Shown: positions 24,262-32,765 of the stretch, in pieces
Numbering within the stretch: position 1 is the stretch's first letter
How the letters are laid out: each line of letters opens with the position of its first letter
From: Mycobacterium sp. MYCO198283
GTDB lineage: Bacteria > Actinomycetota > Actinomycetes > Mycobacteriales > Mycobacteriaceae
Reading direction: 5' to 3'
Assembly (NCBI RefSeq): GCF_021213805.1
Contig: NZ_JAJQJI010000006.1
Location: 186,001-250,000 of the forward strand
DNA: 64,000 nucleotides
Program-made: the position numbers and the translations under genes
Notes under the pieces: model-generated
What the model saw: the letters and a program-made list of their open reading frames with translations, nothing else
Databases searched by the model: none
What the model was told of the DNA's origin: nothing

Positions 24262-24390
24262 ATGACCGCACCGGAATCGCCGGCCCCCGACAGTGACGAA
24301 GGCACCTCGATCGAGGACGCGCCAACCGCCAACCCCGGGTATTCGACGCCGCCGCCGGAAGGTCTGCACCACGGCGAGGACGGCGAGTAG
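24262..24390 (+). CDS. 42-residue acidic small protein
   Basis: An AAGGAGG site six bases before an ATG opens a 42-codon frame ending in TAG at 24388-24390. The product is acidic and proline-rich (it ends GEDGE) and has no hydrophobic segment. Its near-ideal ribosome-binding site, and its position 57 bases after the DUF350 gene on the same strand, argue for a real gene in that operon. The family is unknown. Confidence 0.55.
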   Translation: MTAPESPAPDSDEGTSIEDAPTANPGYSTPPPEGLHHGEDGE

Positions 24391-24394
24391 CGCG

Positions 24395-24622
24395 CTACAC
24401 CGTCCAGCCCGTCTCCGGCGGCCAGCTCTCGACGTCGTCGCCGCCGCGGCGCAGCCGCACCGAGTCGTAGCCGCGTTCGGCGGCCGCGGCGGTCTCGTCG
24501 GCGTACACGCGCCGCGCTTCGGCCTCCGTACCGCTGACGAGCGTCGTCTCCGCCGCGCCGTCGGCGGGGTTCCCCGGATCGTTGCGCCGGGCGACGACGA
24601 CCTGCCAGCTGTGCTCGCTCAT
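24395..24622 (-). CDS. small hypothetical protein
   Basis: A 75-residue soluble protein beginning MSEHSWQVVVARR and containing an Ala/Glu-rich helix (EAEARRVYADETAAAAERG) followed by DSVRLRRGGDDVESW. The ATG at 24622 is chosen over an upstream start because GGGAAGG stands before it. It converges on the 42-residue gene with four bases between stops. The family is not recognised; such short strand-helix-strand proteins are common in mycobacteria. Confidence 0.6.
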   Translation of the reverse strand: MSEHSWQVVVARRNDPGNPADGAAETTLVSGTEAEARRVYADETAAAAERGYDSVRLRRGGDDVESWPPETGWTV

Positions 24623-24699
24623 CCCCGTGGCCTTCCCCGTCCGAGCAGCAACCAATCGACATCCGGAATCCGGCGGGGGTCTCCGGCGTTGCGAAACAG

Positions 24700-25812
24700 G
24701 TGTCCGTGACGCTCGACAGCGACAGCTCCGCCCGCCGCGCGCCGGTCGAGCTCGCCCACCGGCTCCTCGACGTCAAGCGCATCTACCACGAGCCCGACAT
24801 CGAGCGGTTCCCCCGCGCGGTCGAGGTGCTGCAGCGGTTCCCGGACGCCGAGCGCATCCGCGTGCTCTCGCATCAGGCCATCCCCGGCCTGTACGGCAAC
24901 GAGGGCAACGTCGAGGACTGGGTGCGCATCAAGCGCGAAACCCTGGTGCTCGGCGAGAAGAGGAGCCTGTCGGCGCGCCGCAACGAACGCAGCAGCGACT
25001 GGATCGCGCCCTCGACGGCGAACGGCTGCGCCATGGCGTGCTCCTACTGCTATGTGCCGCGGCGCAAGGGCTACGCCAACCCGATCACGGTGTTCGCCAA
25101 CATCGAGAAGATCACCGGCTACCTGGAGCGGCACGCGGCCCGGCAGGGCGTGAAGCCCGAGCCGAACCAGTGCGATCCGGTGGACTGGGTCTACGACATC
25201 GGCGAGAACAGCGACTGCTCGGCGGACGCGCTGGTCTCCGACAACGTCCGCGACCTGGTGGCCTTGTTCGCGCGGATCCCCAACGCGAAGGCGAGCTTCG
25301 CCACCAAGCTGGTCAACCCGGCGCTGCTGGATTTCGACCCGCAGGGCGGCACCCGCGTGCGGTTCAGCCTCATGCCCGCCGAGACGTCGAAGGTCGTCGA
25401 CGTGCGCACCTCGAAGATCGCTGACCGCATCGCCGCGCTCGACGACTTCGTCGCCGCCGGCTACGAGGTGCACCTCAACTTCAGCCCGGTCGTCGTGCAC
25501 GAGCACTGGCTCGCCGACTGGGCCGAGCTGCTGCACCAGATCGCCGACGGCACGAACGATCGCACGAAGGCGCAGCTCGCCGCGGAGATCATCTTCCTCA
25601 CCCACAACGAGGGCCTGCACGAGGTGAACATGGGCTGGCACCCGACGGGCGAGGAGCTGCTGTGGCGGCCCGACCTGCAGCAGCTCAAGCGCAGCCAGAA
25701 CGGCCAGTGGAACGTCCGCTACAAGACCGCGTGGAAGGGCCGGTGGGTCTCGCAGCTCACCGAGCTGATCGCCCAGGTGCTGCCCACCTGCCGTATCCGC
25801 TACGCGTTCTGA
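24700..25812 (+). CDS. radical-SAM protein of the spore photoproduct lyase-like family
   Basis: A 370-residue protein with the radical-SAM cluster motif CAMACSYC (Cys-x3-Cys-x2-Cys) near residue 110, preceded by SDWIAPSTANG and followed by YVPRRKGYANP. Spore photoproduct lyase repairs a UV thymine dimer in endospores. Mycobacteria do not form such spores, so the substrate of this branch is unknown and the usual database name may mislead. The later sequence (FATKLVNP, RVRFSLMP, VHLNFSPVVVH) forms the barrel. The start is a GTG about 20 bases into the intergenic stretch; a one-base uncertainty in my count remains there. The EVE-like gene follows within five bases. Confidence 0.75.
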   Translation: MSVTLDSDSSARRAPVELAHRLLDVKRIYHEPDIERFPRAVEVLQRFPDAERIRVLSHQAIPGLYGNEGNVEDWVRIKRETLVLGEKRSLSARRNERSSDWIAPSTANGCAMACSYCYVPRRKGYANPITVFANIEKITGYLERHAARQGVKPEPNQCDPVDWVYDIGENSDCSADALVSDNVRDLVALFARIPNAKASFATKLVNPALLDFDPQGGTRVRFSLMPAETSKVVDVRTSKIADRIAALDDFVAAGYEVHLNFSPVVVHEHWLADWAELLHQIADGTNDRTKAQLAAEIIFLTHNEGLHEVNMGWHPTGEELLWRPDLQQLKRSQNGQWNVRYKTAWKGRWVSQLTELIAQVLPTCRIRYAF

Positions 25813-25817
25813 CGCCC

Positions 25818-26249
25818 GTGCGCGCCGTGACCCCGCAGACGCTCGGCGCGTGGGTGATCAAGTGCAATCCGGCGGTCACCGATATCGCGCCGATGCTGGC
25901 GGCCGGCGCGGCGAAGCCGTGGTGGTGCGTCGCCGACAACTACCGCTCGCGGCTCCTCGCGGACGGTCAGCGGGTGCTGTTCTGGGTGTCGGGGTGCCGG
26001 CGCGGCATCTGGGGCGCGGGCCGCGTCACCGGCGTAGCAGTCCCCGGGGACGACGGCCGCCTGCATGTGCCGACCGCGATCGCGCTGTTCGACGAACCGG
26101 TGCCGGCCGCCGCGCTGCTCACCGTGCCGGGGCTCGGTGCGCTGGAGGTATTCCGGTCGCCGCAGCAGGCCAACCCGTCGTGGGTCGACGTCGCGGCGCT
26201 GGAGTTGCTGCGCCCGCTGCTGCCGCCCGGCGCGTGGGCGCAGCGTTAG
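25818..26249 (+). CDS. EVE-domain-like (PUA-fold) protein
   Basis: A 143-residue protein with the pattern of EVE/PUA-type modified-base readers: WVIKCNP near the start, [19 protein letters not shown], then [13 protein letters not shown] proteins bind methylated or otherwise modified nucleic acid bases in an aromatic cage, and several Trp residues here could serve. It starts at a GTG five bases after the radical-SAM gene, so the two are surely co-transcribed, suggesting a joint nucleic-acid role. The stop overlaps that of the opposing R2lox gene. Confidence 0.6.
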   Translation: MRAVTPQTLGAWVIKCNPAVTDIAPMLAAGAAKPWWCVADNYRSRLLADGQRVLFWVSGCRRGIWGAGRVTGVAVPGDDGRLHVPTAIALFDEPVPAAALLTVPGLGALEVFRSPQQANPSWVDVAALELLRPLLPPGAWAQR

Positions 26250-27181
26250 ACCGCGGCCAAGGTCTTCGCGTCCTCGGCGGCGAAGTCGTCCTCAAGCTGC
26301 AGCGGCTCGTGGTCGACGTCGATCTCGCCGAGCGGGCGGCCCCGCGCGCTGCCGATGGTGCCGAAGCGGCGCATGCCCTTCTCGGTGGCGTACTGCGCGA
26401 ACTCGTCCTTCTCCAGGTTGAAGGGCGCCACGTCGTAGAGGGCGAAACCCTCCTCGGTGTTGCGCAGCACCAGCGGGATGAGCTCGTTCATCCGCGACTC
26501 GAAGACGCCCCAGTTGGCGTCGTCGGCGGCGACGTGGCGGCGGCAGGTGAACGTCCCCCACGCCATGTGACGGCGTTCGTCGTCACCGATGCGGCGCACC
26601 AGCTCCTGCATGCCGGGCAGGATGCCGCGGGTGGTGCAGATCTTCTGCCAGGCGTAGTAGCCGGTGAGCGCCATCATCCCCTCGATGACGTGGTTGTAGG
26701 TCACCGAGGCACGCACCTGCGCGGCGGGCGACGGGTCGGCGTTCAGCGCGTCGAGCGAGGCGGGCAGCTCGTCGTAGAAGATGGTGCGGTAGGCGTTCAG
26801 GTCGTCGAGGTAGCTCTGCAGGTCACCGGTCATCCCGACGGCGTCGAGCCACAGCCGGAACACCTGCGTGTGCTTGGCCTCCTCGAACGCGAACTGCGTC
26901 AGGTACATCTCGTCGCCGAGGCGGCCCTCGGCGCGCATGGCCGCCAGGAACGGCTGGATGTCCTGGGTGACGGCTTCCTCGCCGGCGATGAACTGCGCGC
27001 ACAGCCGGGTGGCCCACTCACGTTCGAGTTCGGTGAGGGTCTCCCAGTCGGCGCGATCGCGGCTGAAGTCGATGTCGGCCGGATCCCAGAACTTGGCGTT
27101 GCCGCCGGCGAACAGCCGCAGCGGCAGGCTGTCCCAGTTCAGGCCGCCGGCGGCCAGGGAGTTGGTGCGGGTGCGGGTCAT
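26246..27181 (-). CDS. R2-like ligand-binding oxidase (R2lox), Mn/Fe protein
   Basis: A 311-residue ferritin-like protein related to ribonucleotide reductase R2. The six metal ligands Glu68, Glu101, His104, Glu167, Glu202 and His205 and the Val71-Tyr162 pair that forms the ether cross-link are at exactly the positions reported for M. tuberculosis Rv0233. It is therefore R2lox, a two-electron oxidase with a bound long-chain fatty acid, and not a functional R2 subunit. An AGG-rich site (GGAGG) lies nine bases before the ATG. TACGAT further upstream may be the -10 box. It ends against the EVE gene, with a four-base overlap of stops. Confidence 0.93.
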   Translation of the reverse strand: MTRTRTNSLAAGGLNWDSLPLRLFAGGNAKFWDPADIDFSRDRADWETLTELEREWATRLCAQFIAGEEAVTQDIQPFLAAMRAEGRLGDEMYLTQFAFEEAKHTQVFRLWLDAVGMTGDLQSYLDDLNAYRTIFYDELPASLDALNADPSPAAQVRASVTYNHVIEGMMALTGYYAWQKICTTRGILPGMQELVRRIGDDERRHMAWGTFTCRRHVAADDANWGVFESRMNELIPLVLRNTEEGFALYDVAPFNLEKDEFAQYATEKGMRRFGTIGSARGRPLGEIDVDHEPLQLEDDFAAEDAKTLAAV

Positions 27182-27302
27182 GGAAATCGACCTCCGGGTT
27201 GTGCAGGGAGGCGGTGTGGCCGTCGACGCGGGAGCCGGCGGAGCCAGGCCGTCCGGTACCGCTCGATCGTAGGCACGCGGCGTTCGCCGGGTCAGGCTTT
27301 TC

Positions 27303-28055
27303 CTACAGGTACGGGTCGGCCCAGGCGCTGATGATGCGGGCGGCCCGCGCGGCCTGGTGCTTACCGGTCAGCAGGTGGTCGGCGCCCTCCAGCGAGATGA
27401 AGCTGCGCGGGTGGCGCGCGGCCCGGAAGATCTCGCTGGCGTTGTCGATGCCGACGGTGTTGTCGGTGGGGGAGTGCATGACCAGCAGGGCCCGGTGCAG
27501 CGTCTGGATGCGCTCCTTCAGGTCGGCGGCGCGGACGTCGTCGACGAAGTGTTTGCGCAGCGTGAGCGCCTTGCCGCCGATCTTCAGCGGCGCCTCACCC
27601 TCTTCCTCGATGCGGTCCATCAGCGCGTCGTAGGCGTGCTCGACGTGCGCGGGATCGTAGGGCGCGCCGATGCACACCACGGCTTTCACCGACTCGCACT
27701 CGTGGGCGGCCGCGAGCACCGCCGAGCCGCCGAACGAGTGGCCGACCAGCAGCCGCACCTCGCGGCCTTCCCCGTTCATGAACTCGACGGCGCGCACGGT
27801 GTCGGCGACCTTGTGCGAGAACGAGCCGTCACCCCAATCGCCCTCGGAATCGCCGAGGCCCAAATTGTCGAAGCGGAGCATGCCGATGCCCTCGCGCGCC
27901 AGCCGCTTGCAGATCCGGTTGGCGGCCGGCGAGTCCTTCCCGAGGGTGAAGCCGTGCGCGAAGACGCCCCAGCCGCGCACCGGGTCGGCGGGCAGGTCGA
28001 CGACCCCGGCCAGCATCGGACCGGTGGTACTCGGGAAGCGAACACGCTCGGCCAC
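27303..28055 (-). CDS. alpha/beta hydrolase
   Basis: A 250-residue hydrolase with the oxyanion HAHGF-like segment [11 protein letters not shown], the nucleophile elbow GHSFGG, the acid in HSPTDNTVG and the histidine in GADHLLTG. Close relatives elsewhere are fused to an OsmC peroxidase domain; that domain is absent here. No signal peptide is present. The start is a GTG. It stands in the same orientation as R2lox but 121 bases upstream, so it probably has its own transcript. Confidence 0.82.
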   Translation of the reverse strand: MAERVRFPSTTGPMLAGVVDLPADPVRGWGVFAHGFTLGKDSPAANRICKRLAREGIGMLRFDNLGLGDSEGDWGDGSFSHKVADTVRAVEFMNGEGREVRLLVGHSFGGSAVLAAAHECESVKAVVCIGAPYDPAHVEHAYDALMDRIEEEGEAPLKIGGKALTLRKHFVDDVRAADLKERIQTLHRALLVMHSPTDNTVGIDNASEIFRAARHPRSFISLEGADHLLTGKHQAARAARIISAWADPYL

Positions 28056-28122
28056 CGCGACATCCTGTCATCCCCGTCACCGAGCCCCCCGTGTCACCCA
28101 GCCCCGCGTCACCTTGCCCCGC

Positions 28123-28179
28123 GAGCGTGCGTGTCTGCACGCCGACACGCCGCGCGGGCCGTGTCGTCAGCGCACGCTC
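28123..28179. repeat. nested inverted repeat in an intergenic region
   Basis: Outer arms GAGCGTGCG (28123-28131) and CGCACGCTC (28171-28179) enclose inner arms CGACACG (28143-28149) and CGTGTCG (28160-28166). All four are perfect. The stretch lies between two minus-strand genes and has no U tract. A similar GTGTGCG-type inverted pair lies at 47137-47169. Confidence 0.6.
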
Positions 28180-28213
28180 ACCGGCCACGAGGACCGCAGC
28201 TGTGCTCGCCGGG

Positions 28214-28861
28214 TCAGGCCGACGCCAGCCGGCGTTTGGCGCGGGCCTTGAGGTCCGCCGACAGCGCCTCGGCCACCAAGAGCTCCGGCAGGCGTCGCGG
28301 CTCGGTCATGCGGGCGTGGAACGCGAAGCCGACGGTGATGCCGTGGCCGGGCCGGTCCTCGACGACGATTCGGTCGCCGGCCCGCACGCGCCCCGGCGTC
28401 AGCACCCGCAGGTAGGCGCCTGGCACCCCGGCCTTGGTGAAGGTCTTGATCCAGCCGTCGATCCCGAGGAACGCCGTGAAGGTCCGGCAGGGCGTGCGCG
28501 GCGCGGTCACCTCGAGCAGCAGCCCGTCGTCGCCCACGCGCCACCGCTCACCGATCACCGCACCGGTCACGTCGACGCCCACGGTGGTGAAGTTCTCGCC
28601 GAACATCCCGCTGGTCAACGGGCGATCGAGCCGAGCCTCCCACGCGTCGAGATCCTCCCGCGCGTAGGCGTAGACCGCCTGGTCGTCGCCGCCGTGCAGC
28701 TTGCGGTTGCCGATCTCGTCGCCCACCAGACCGCTGCCCGCCCCCGGTGCGCGCACGGCCACCGCCTCGGCGACCGGCTGCTTGTCGATCCCGGTGATCC
28801 GCTTCGGGGCGTCGGGATTCACACGGACGCGCGCGACGTTGACAGCCAGCAGATGTGCCAT
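28214..28861 (-). CDS. MOSC-domain protein
   Basis: A 215-residue MOSC protein of the YiiM type. It shows KLHGGDDQAVYAYAREDLDAWE, GMFGENFTT, an acceptor-type Cys in PRTPCRTFTAF, and GAYLRVLTPG. MOSC proteins bind molybdenum cofactor sulfur on the conserved Cys, or reduce N-hydroxylated purines with Moco in the YiiM branch. TAAGCT seven bases before the ATG suggests a leaderless message. The C-terminal tail, ending RRLASA, is helical. Confidence 0.82.
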   Translation of the reverse strand: MAHLLAVNVARVRVNPDAPKRITGIDKQPVAEAVAVRAPGAGSGLVGDEIGNRKLHGGDDQAVYAYAREDLDAWEARLDRPLTSGMFGENFTTVGVDVTGAVIGERWRVGDDGLLLEVTAPRTPCRTFTAFLGIDGWIKTFTKAGVPGAYLRVLTPGRVRAGDRIVVEDRPGHGITVGFAFHARMTEPRRLPELLVAEALSADLKARAKRRLASA

Positions 28862-28927
28862 TCGGCACAGCTTAGGCAGCGGCTGCCCGACTATGCTGGA
28901 CTGTGCACTTGGCGTCGGGAGGTGGAT

Positions 28928-29770
28928 GTGACACAAGCTGTGCCTGACGTCGCCACGCTCGAGTCGGTGCTCGACACCGCCGCTCGGGCGCCGTCGATCC
29001 GCAACGCGCAGCCGTGGCGCTGGCACGTCGGCCGCGACGGCATGAGCCTGCTGGCCGACTGGGAGCGCCGGCTGGGCGACACCGACGCCGACCGCCGCGA
29101 CGTGATCCTGAGCTGCGGAGCCGTCATGCATCACTGCGTGGTGGCGCTCGCCGCAGCCGGCTGGCGCACCCGCATCCAGCGCTATCGGACGCCGCGGGAC
29201 ACCGGCGCCCTGGCGTTCATCGAGTTCATCGAGCGGCCGGCCCGCGCGGGCGCCGACGAGCTGGCGGCGGCGATCCCGGCGCGCCGGGCGGACCGGCGGC
29301 GATTCGAGACGTCGGCGCTGCCGGCCGCCACGTTGGAGCTGCTGTACATCCGCGCCGCCCGCATGGGAGTGCGGCTGGCGGTCGTGCCCGCCGAGCGGTG
29401 GGCGCGTCGCGGTGACGGCGAGGTGGTGCTGCGCTTCGCCGACGAATCCGCGCGCGACCATGACGACGACGCGGTGCTCCTGGCGTTCGCGACCGACAGC
29501 GACGACGCCGCCGCGCGCCTGCTCGCCGGCGAGGCGCTCAGCCACATCGCGCTCACGGCGACGGCGATGGGCTACGCGACGTGCCCGGTGACCGAACCGC
29601 TGGCCGGGACGCGGGAGCGGATGGCGCTGGCGTGCGAGGTGTTCGACGGCGAGGGCTTCCCGCAGACCCTGCTCCGCCTCGGGCGCGCGCCGGTGGACGG
29701 CGAGCCGCTCCCGCCGGTCGCGCGTCGTTCCGTCGCCGAGACCACCACCTGGGATCCCGCCGTCCGCTGA
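28928..29770 (+). CDS. Acg-type nitroreductase-fold protein
   Basis: A 280-residue protein of the Acg/Rv2032/Rv3131 group, a nitroreductase fold in which FMN is bound by a single chain with a lid. The family opening ARAPSIRNAQPWRWHV is clear, as are ALSHIALTATAMGYATCPVTEPL and the end LRLGRAPVDGEPLPP. In M. tuberculosis these proteins belong to the DosR dormancy regulon. I looked for a DosR box upstream and found none. GGGAGG precedes the GTG at 28928. It is divergent from the MOSC gene. Confidence 0.8.
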   Translation: MTQAVPDVATLESVLDTAARAPSIRNAQPWRWHVGRDGMSLLADWERRLGDTDADRRDVILSCGAVMHHCVVALAAAGWRTRIQRYRTPRDTGALAFIEFIERPARAGADELAAAIPARRADRRRFETSALPAATLELLYIRAARMGVRLAVVPAERWARRGDGEVVLRFADESARDHDDDAVLLAFATDSDDAAARLLAGEALSHIALTATAMGYATCPVTEPLAGTRERMALACEVFDGEGFPQTLLRLGRAPVDGEPLPPVARRSVAETTTWDPAVR

Positions 29771-30589
29771 TCACCCGGCGTCGGTGGGCGAGGCCAGCAG
29801 CTCGTCCAACACCACGGTCACCCGGAACCCGCAGAGCACCACGATGTGCATCAGGTACAGCCACAGCGCCAACGCGGTGACCGCGCCGACGATCGGCAGC
29901 CCGCCGAACGGCGCCGACCACGGGATCGGGATCGCCAGGAACAGCGCGAAACCCTGCAGGAATCCCGCCACCACCGAGCCGGTGCCGAAGGCCCCGACCA
30001 GCAGCGCCCGCCACCTCAGCCGGCCTGGGCCGATCAACCCGTACACGCCGACCAACGCCGCGCTGACCGTGACGAACACGACGTGGAAGGCCACCACCAC
30101 GCCCCACACCAGCGACCAGCCACCGGCGGCGTAGAGCGGGCCGACGTACGGCGCCGCCAGCAGCACCACGAGCACCAGGAACGGTGCGACGACGGCGACG
30201 CCGAGCAGCCCGGCCCGACCGCGCCACCCGGTGAGCGTGTCGCGCGCGGGGCTCATCTGGATGAACGCCCGTCGCAACCCCTCGCCGTAGAGGCTGGCGG
30301 GGAACAGCACGACCAGCGCTTGGCCCCAGCTCATGCCGAGCGCCACCCGCGTGAGCGTGCGCAGCGCCTCGGGGGTGCCGTGACCGCCGGGCAGCCCGCC
30401 GATCCCGGCGTCCATCGCGGCGGTGACGGCGTCGGGTCCGGCGAGTCGGCTGACGGCCCACAGCGCGGCCAGCGCCAGCGGCACGATCCCGATGACGCCG
30501 AAGTAGGTGGCGCCCGCCGCCCACAGCGCGAGGTCGCTGCCGGGGAAGGTCGTGCGAACCCCGCTGGCCATTCGCCGCAACACACTCAT
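29771..30589 (-). CDS. YihY/BrkB-type membrane protein
   Basis: A 272-residue protein with about six membrane helices and the YihY-family pattern: an amphipathic start, ATYFGVIGIVPLALA near residue 30, a polar loop with ASLYGEGLRRAF, then paired helices ending in LWLYLMHIVVLCGF. BrkB-like proteins were once thought to be RNase BN, wrongly, and their role is not settled. Its ATG stands 33 bases from that of the divergent phosphatidyltransferase-like gene, so they share a promoter region. The stop meets the Acg gene's stop (TGATCA). Confidence 0.75.
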   Translation of the reverse strand: MSVLRRMASGVRTTFPGSDLALWAAGATYFGVIGIVPLALAALWAVSRLAGPDAVTAAMDAGIGGLPGGHGTPEALRTLTRVALGMSWGQALVVLFPASLYGEGLRRAFIQMSPARDTLTGWRGRAGLLGVAVVAPFLVLVVLLAAPYVGPLYAAGGWSLVWGVVVAFHVVFVTVSAALVGVYGLIGPGRLRWRALLVGAFGTGSVVAGFLQGFALFLAIPIPWSAPFGGLPIVGAVTALALWLYLMHIVVLCGFRVTVVLDELLASPTDAG

Positions 30590-30622
30590 CGTGATGTCCG
30601 TCCGTCCTGGCAGGCTGGCGGC

Positions 30623-31312
30623 ATGATGTCTGAGCGGCCGGCCACCCCTGATCCCGCCGACGCGGCGTGGTCGTCGCTGCACGGCGGCGTGCAGCCGTCG
30701 CGGGTGGTGCGCGGCTGGCTGCGCCTGGTCCGGGCGCTCGCCGGCGGGCCGCTGCTGCGGGTGCCGCCCGACGCGCTGTCCGCGGCCGGGGTGGTGGCGC
30801 TGGCCGGCGCGTGGTGGTGCGCCGCGACGCCCGGCTGGGCGGCGCTCGCCGTTCCGCTGATCGTCGCGGCGGGAGTGCTCGACGGCCTCGACGGCGCCGT
30901 CGCGCTGCGGACCGGCCGGGCGCGCCCGCTGGGCGCCGTGGTCGACGCGGTGGCCGACCGGCTCGGCGATTCGCTGCTCGGCGCGGTGCTGCTGGCGCTC
31001 GGCGCGCCGCTGGGCTGGGTGGCCGCGGCGGTCCTGCTCGTCTTCGTGCACGAGTACCTGCGGGCGCGGGCGCAGTCGGTCGGCATGCCGGGTGTCGGTG
31101 CGGTGACCATCGCCGAGCGGCCGACGCGGCTGATCGTGGTGGGGCTGGCGGCCGCGGGCGAGGCGCTGTTCCCGGCGGGCCTGCCGCCGGTGGGCTGGAG
31201 CGGCGCCGCGACCATGGCGGTCACGTGGACGGCGATCGGGGTCGTCGGGCTCGGGCAGCTGATCGCCGGGGTGCGGCGCTCGATCCCGCCGCGGTTCCCG
31301 CCGGACCGATGA
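30623..31312 (+). CDS. CDP-alcohol phosphatidyltransferase family protein
   Basis: A 229-residue membrane enzyme with the CDP-alcohol motif read as DGLDGAVALRTGRARPLG followed by VVDAVADR. The Asp residues of DG-x2-x-R and of D-x3-D bind the metal. Helices surround the motif. The family makes phospholipids by transferring a phosphatidyl group to an alcohol. The motif is slightly altered (GAVAL where DGxxAR is usual), so activity should not be assumed. Two ATG codons (30623, 30626) are possible. Its last 92 bases overlap the CrtI-like gene on the other strand. Confidence 0.75.
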   Translation: MMSERPATPDPADAAWSSLHGGVQPSRVVRGWLRLVRALAGGPLLRVPPDALSAAGVVALAGAWWCAATPGWAALAVPLIVAAGVLDGLDGAVALRTGRARPLGAVVDAVADRLGDSLLGAVLLALGAPLGWVAAAVLLVFVHEYLRARAQSVGMPGVGAVTIAERPTRLIVVGLAAAGEALFPAGLPPVGWSGAATMAVTWTAIGVVGLGQLIAGVRRSIPPRFPPDR

Positions 31313-32765
31313 GGCCGGCGACGATCTCCGCCGACATCAGCACCAGCGGGATGCCGCCCCCGGGATGCGCTGAGCCACCCACCAGGTACAGCCCCGGCAC
31401 CGGGCTGCGGTTCGCCGGCCGGCGCAGCGCGGCCCGCGGGCCGTGGGACGCGGTGCCGTAGATCGCCCCGCCGGGCGCCCCGGTGCGGCGCTGCAGGTCG
31501 GCGGGCGTCAGCGTCTCGACGAACCGGATACGGTCGGCGATGTCGACGCCGCGGGCGGCGAGCACGTCGAGCACCCGGCGGGTGTAGCGCTCGGCCAGCC
31601 CGGGCGCATCCCAGTCGACGCCGCGCCGCGGGTCGTGCACGGGCGCATTGACCAACACGAACCAGCCCTCCGAGGCGTCGTCGGGCCGCAGCGCCGGATC
31701 ATCGGGGGCGTGGACGTAGACGGTCGGGTCGGGGACGGGACGGGGTCGCCGCCCGAAGATCGCGTCGAATTCGGCGTCGTAGTCGGCGGGGAAGAACACC
31801 CGGTGTGCGGGCCCGGGCCAGCGGCCGTCGAGGCCGAGCAGCAGCACGAAGCCCGCCATCGACGGTGGGATGCGGCGCAGCCGCCGCCGGGCCGCGGGGG
31901 CGACGCGGCCGGGGAGCAGCCGCGAGTACAGGATCGCCGCGTCGGCGTTGCACACCACCGCGTCCGCCGCCACCTCGCCGCCCGCCACCCGGACCCCCCG
32001 CGCGCGACCGCCGGTCACCAATACGTCGGAAACCGTTGTGCCGGTGCGGATTTCGACACCCAGCTCGTCGCAGCGCGCAGCGACAGCCTCGACGATGCGG
32101 CGCAGCCCGCCGGGCACCCACCAGGCGCCGAACTCCTGCTCGACGAACGCGGTCACCGCCAGCACCGCGGGCGTGCGGCGCGGGTCGGACCCGGAGTAGG
32201 TGGCGTACCGGTTCAGCCAGGTCCGCAGCCGCGGGTCGGGCAGCAGCCGGCGGCCCAGCCCGTCGAGCGTCCGCCACGGCGCCACCAGCCGCAGGTCTGC
32301 GGGTCGGGCGCTCATTCGTGCCAGCGCCGCACGCGACACCGGTCGGCGCAGCACCGGCTCGCCGACCAGCTCCCAGAGTCGCCGCGACCGGTCGTGCAGC
32401 CGCTGCCACGCGGCGCCGGCCCCGGCACCCAGCGCGTCGTCGAGCGCGGCCGGCACGGCCGCCGGGTCGTGCGGCATCAGCAGCTCGGTGCCGTCGCCGA
32501 AGCGGTAGGCGCACGCCGGGTCGACGGCCTCCAGCGGCAGCGCAGCCGGCCCGCCGGTGTCGGCGAACAACTGTCGTAGCACGTCCGGCACGGTCAGCAG
32601 CGACGGACCGGTGTCGAAGGTGAACCCGTCGCGCGCCAGCACGCCGAGCTTCCCGCCGACGGTCGGGGCGCTCTCGAACACGGTCACGCGGTGGCCGGCC
32701 GCCGCGAGCCGGGCGGCCGCCGCGAGCCCGCCGAGGCCCGCGCCGATCACCACCACCCGGCTCAT
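31221..32765 (-). CDS. CrtI/CrtD-type carotenoid desaturase-like oxidoreductase
   Basis: A 514-residue FAD protein. The N-terminal dinucleotide fold is VVVIGAGLGGLAAAARLAAAG and ends in a Glu (VFE). The carotenoid desaturase C-terminal signature is GLYLVGGSAHPGGGIPLVLMSAE. The interior motifs PGGLRRIVEAVAARC and ADAVVCNADAA also fit. It could be a phytoene desaturase, or the CrtD 3,4-desaturase that accompanies CruF. The start overlaps the upstream glycosyltransferase stop by ATGA. The C-terminal 25-residue Arg/Ser/Pro-rich extension lies antisense to the CDP-alcohol gene and may be spurious. Confidence 0.82.
   Translation of the reverse strand: MSRVVVIGAGLGGLAAAARLAAAGHRVTVFESAPTVGGKLGVLARDGFTFDTGPSLLTVPDVLRQLFADTGGPAALPLEAVDPACAYRFGDGTELLMPHDPAAVPAALDDALGAGAGAAWQRLHDRSRRLWELVGEPVLRRPVSRAALARMSARPADLRLVAPWRTLDGLGRRLLPDPRLRTWLNRYATYSGSDPRRTPAVLAVTAFVEQEFGAWWVPGGLRRIVEAVAARCDELGVEIRTGTTVSDVLVTGGRARGVRVAGGEVAADAVVCNADAAILYSRLLPGRVAPAARRRLRRIPPSMAGFVLLLGLDGRWPGPAHRVFFPADYDAEFDAIFGRRPRPVPDPTVYVHAPDDPALRPDDASEGWFVLVNAPVHDPRRGVDWDAPGLAERYTRRVLDVLAARGVDIADRIRFVETLTPADLQRRTGAPGGAIYGTASHGPRAALRRPANRSPVPGLYLVGGSAHPGGGIPLVLMSAEIVAGLIGPAGTAAGSSAAPRRSAARARRPRSPST

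Noticed and set aside
28862..28927. A DosR box upstream of the Acg-type gene
   Set aside because: No copy of the GGGACT-n-AGTCCC-type palindrome was found; only weak half matches.
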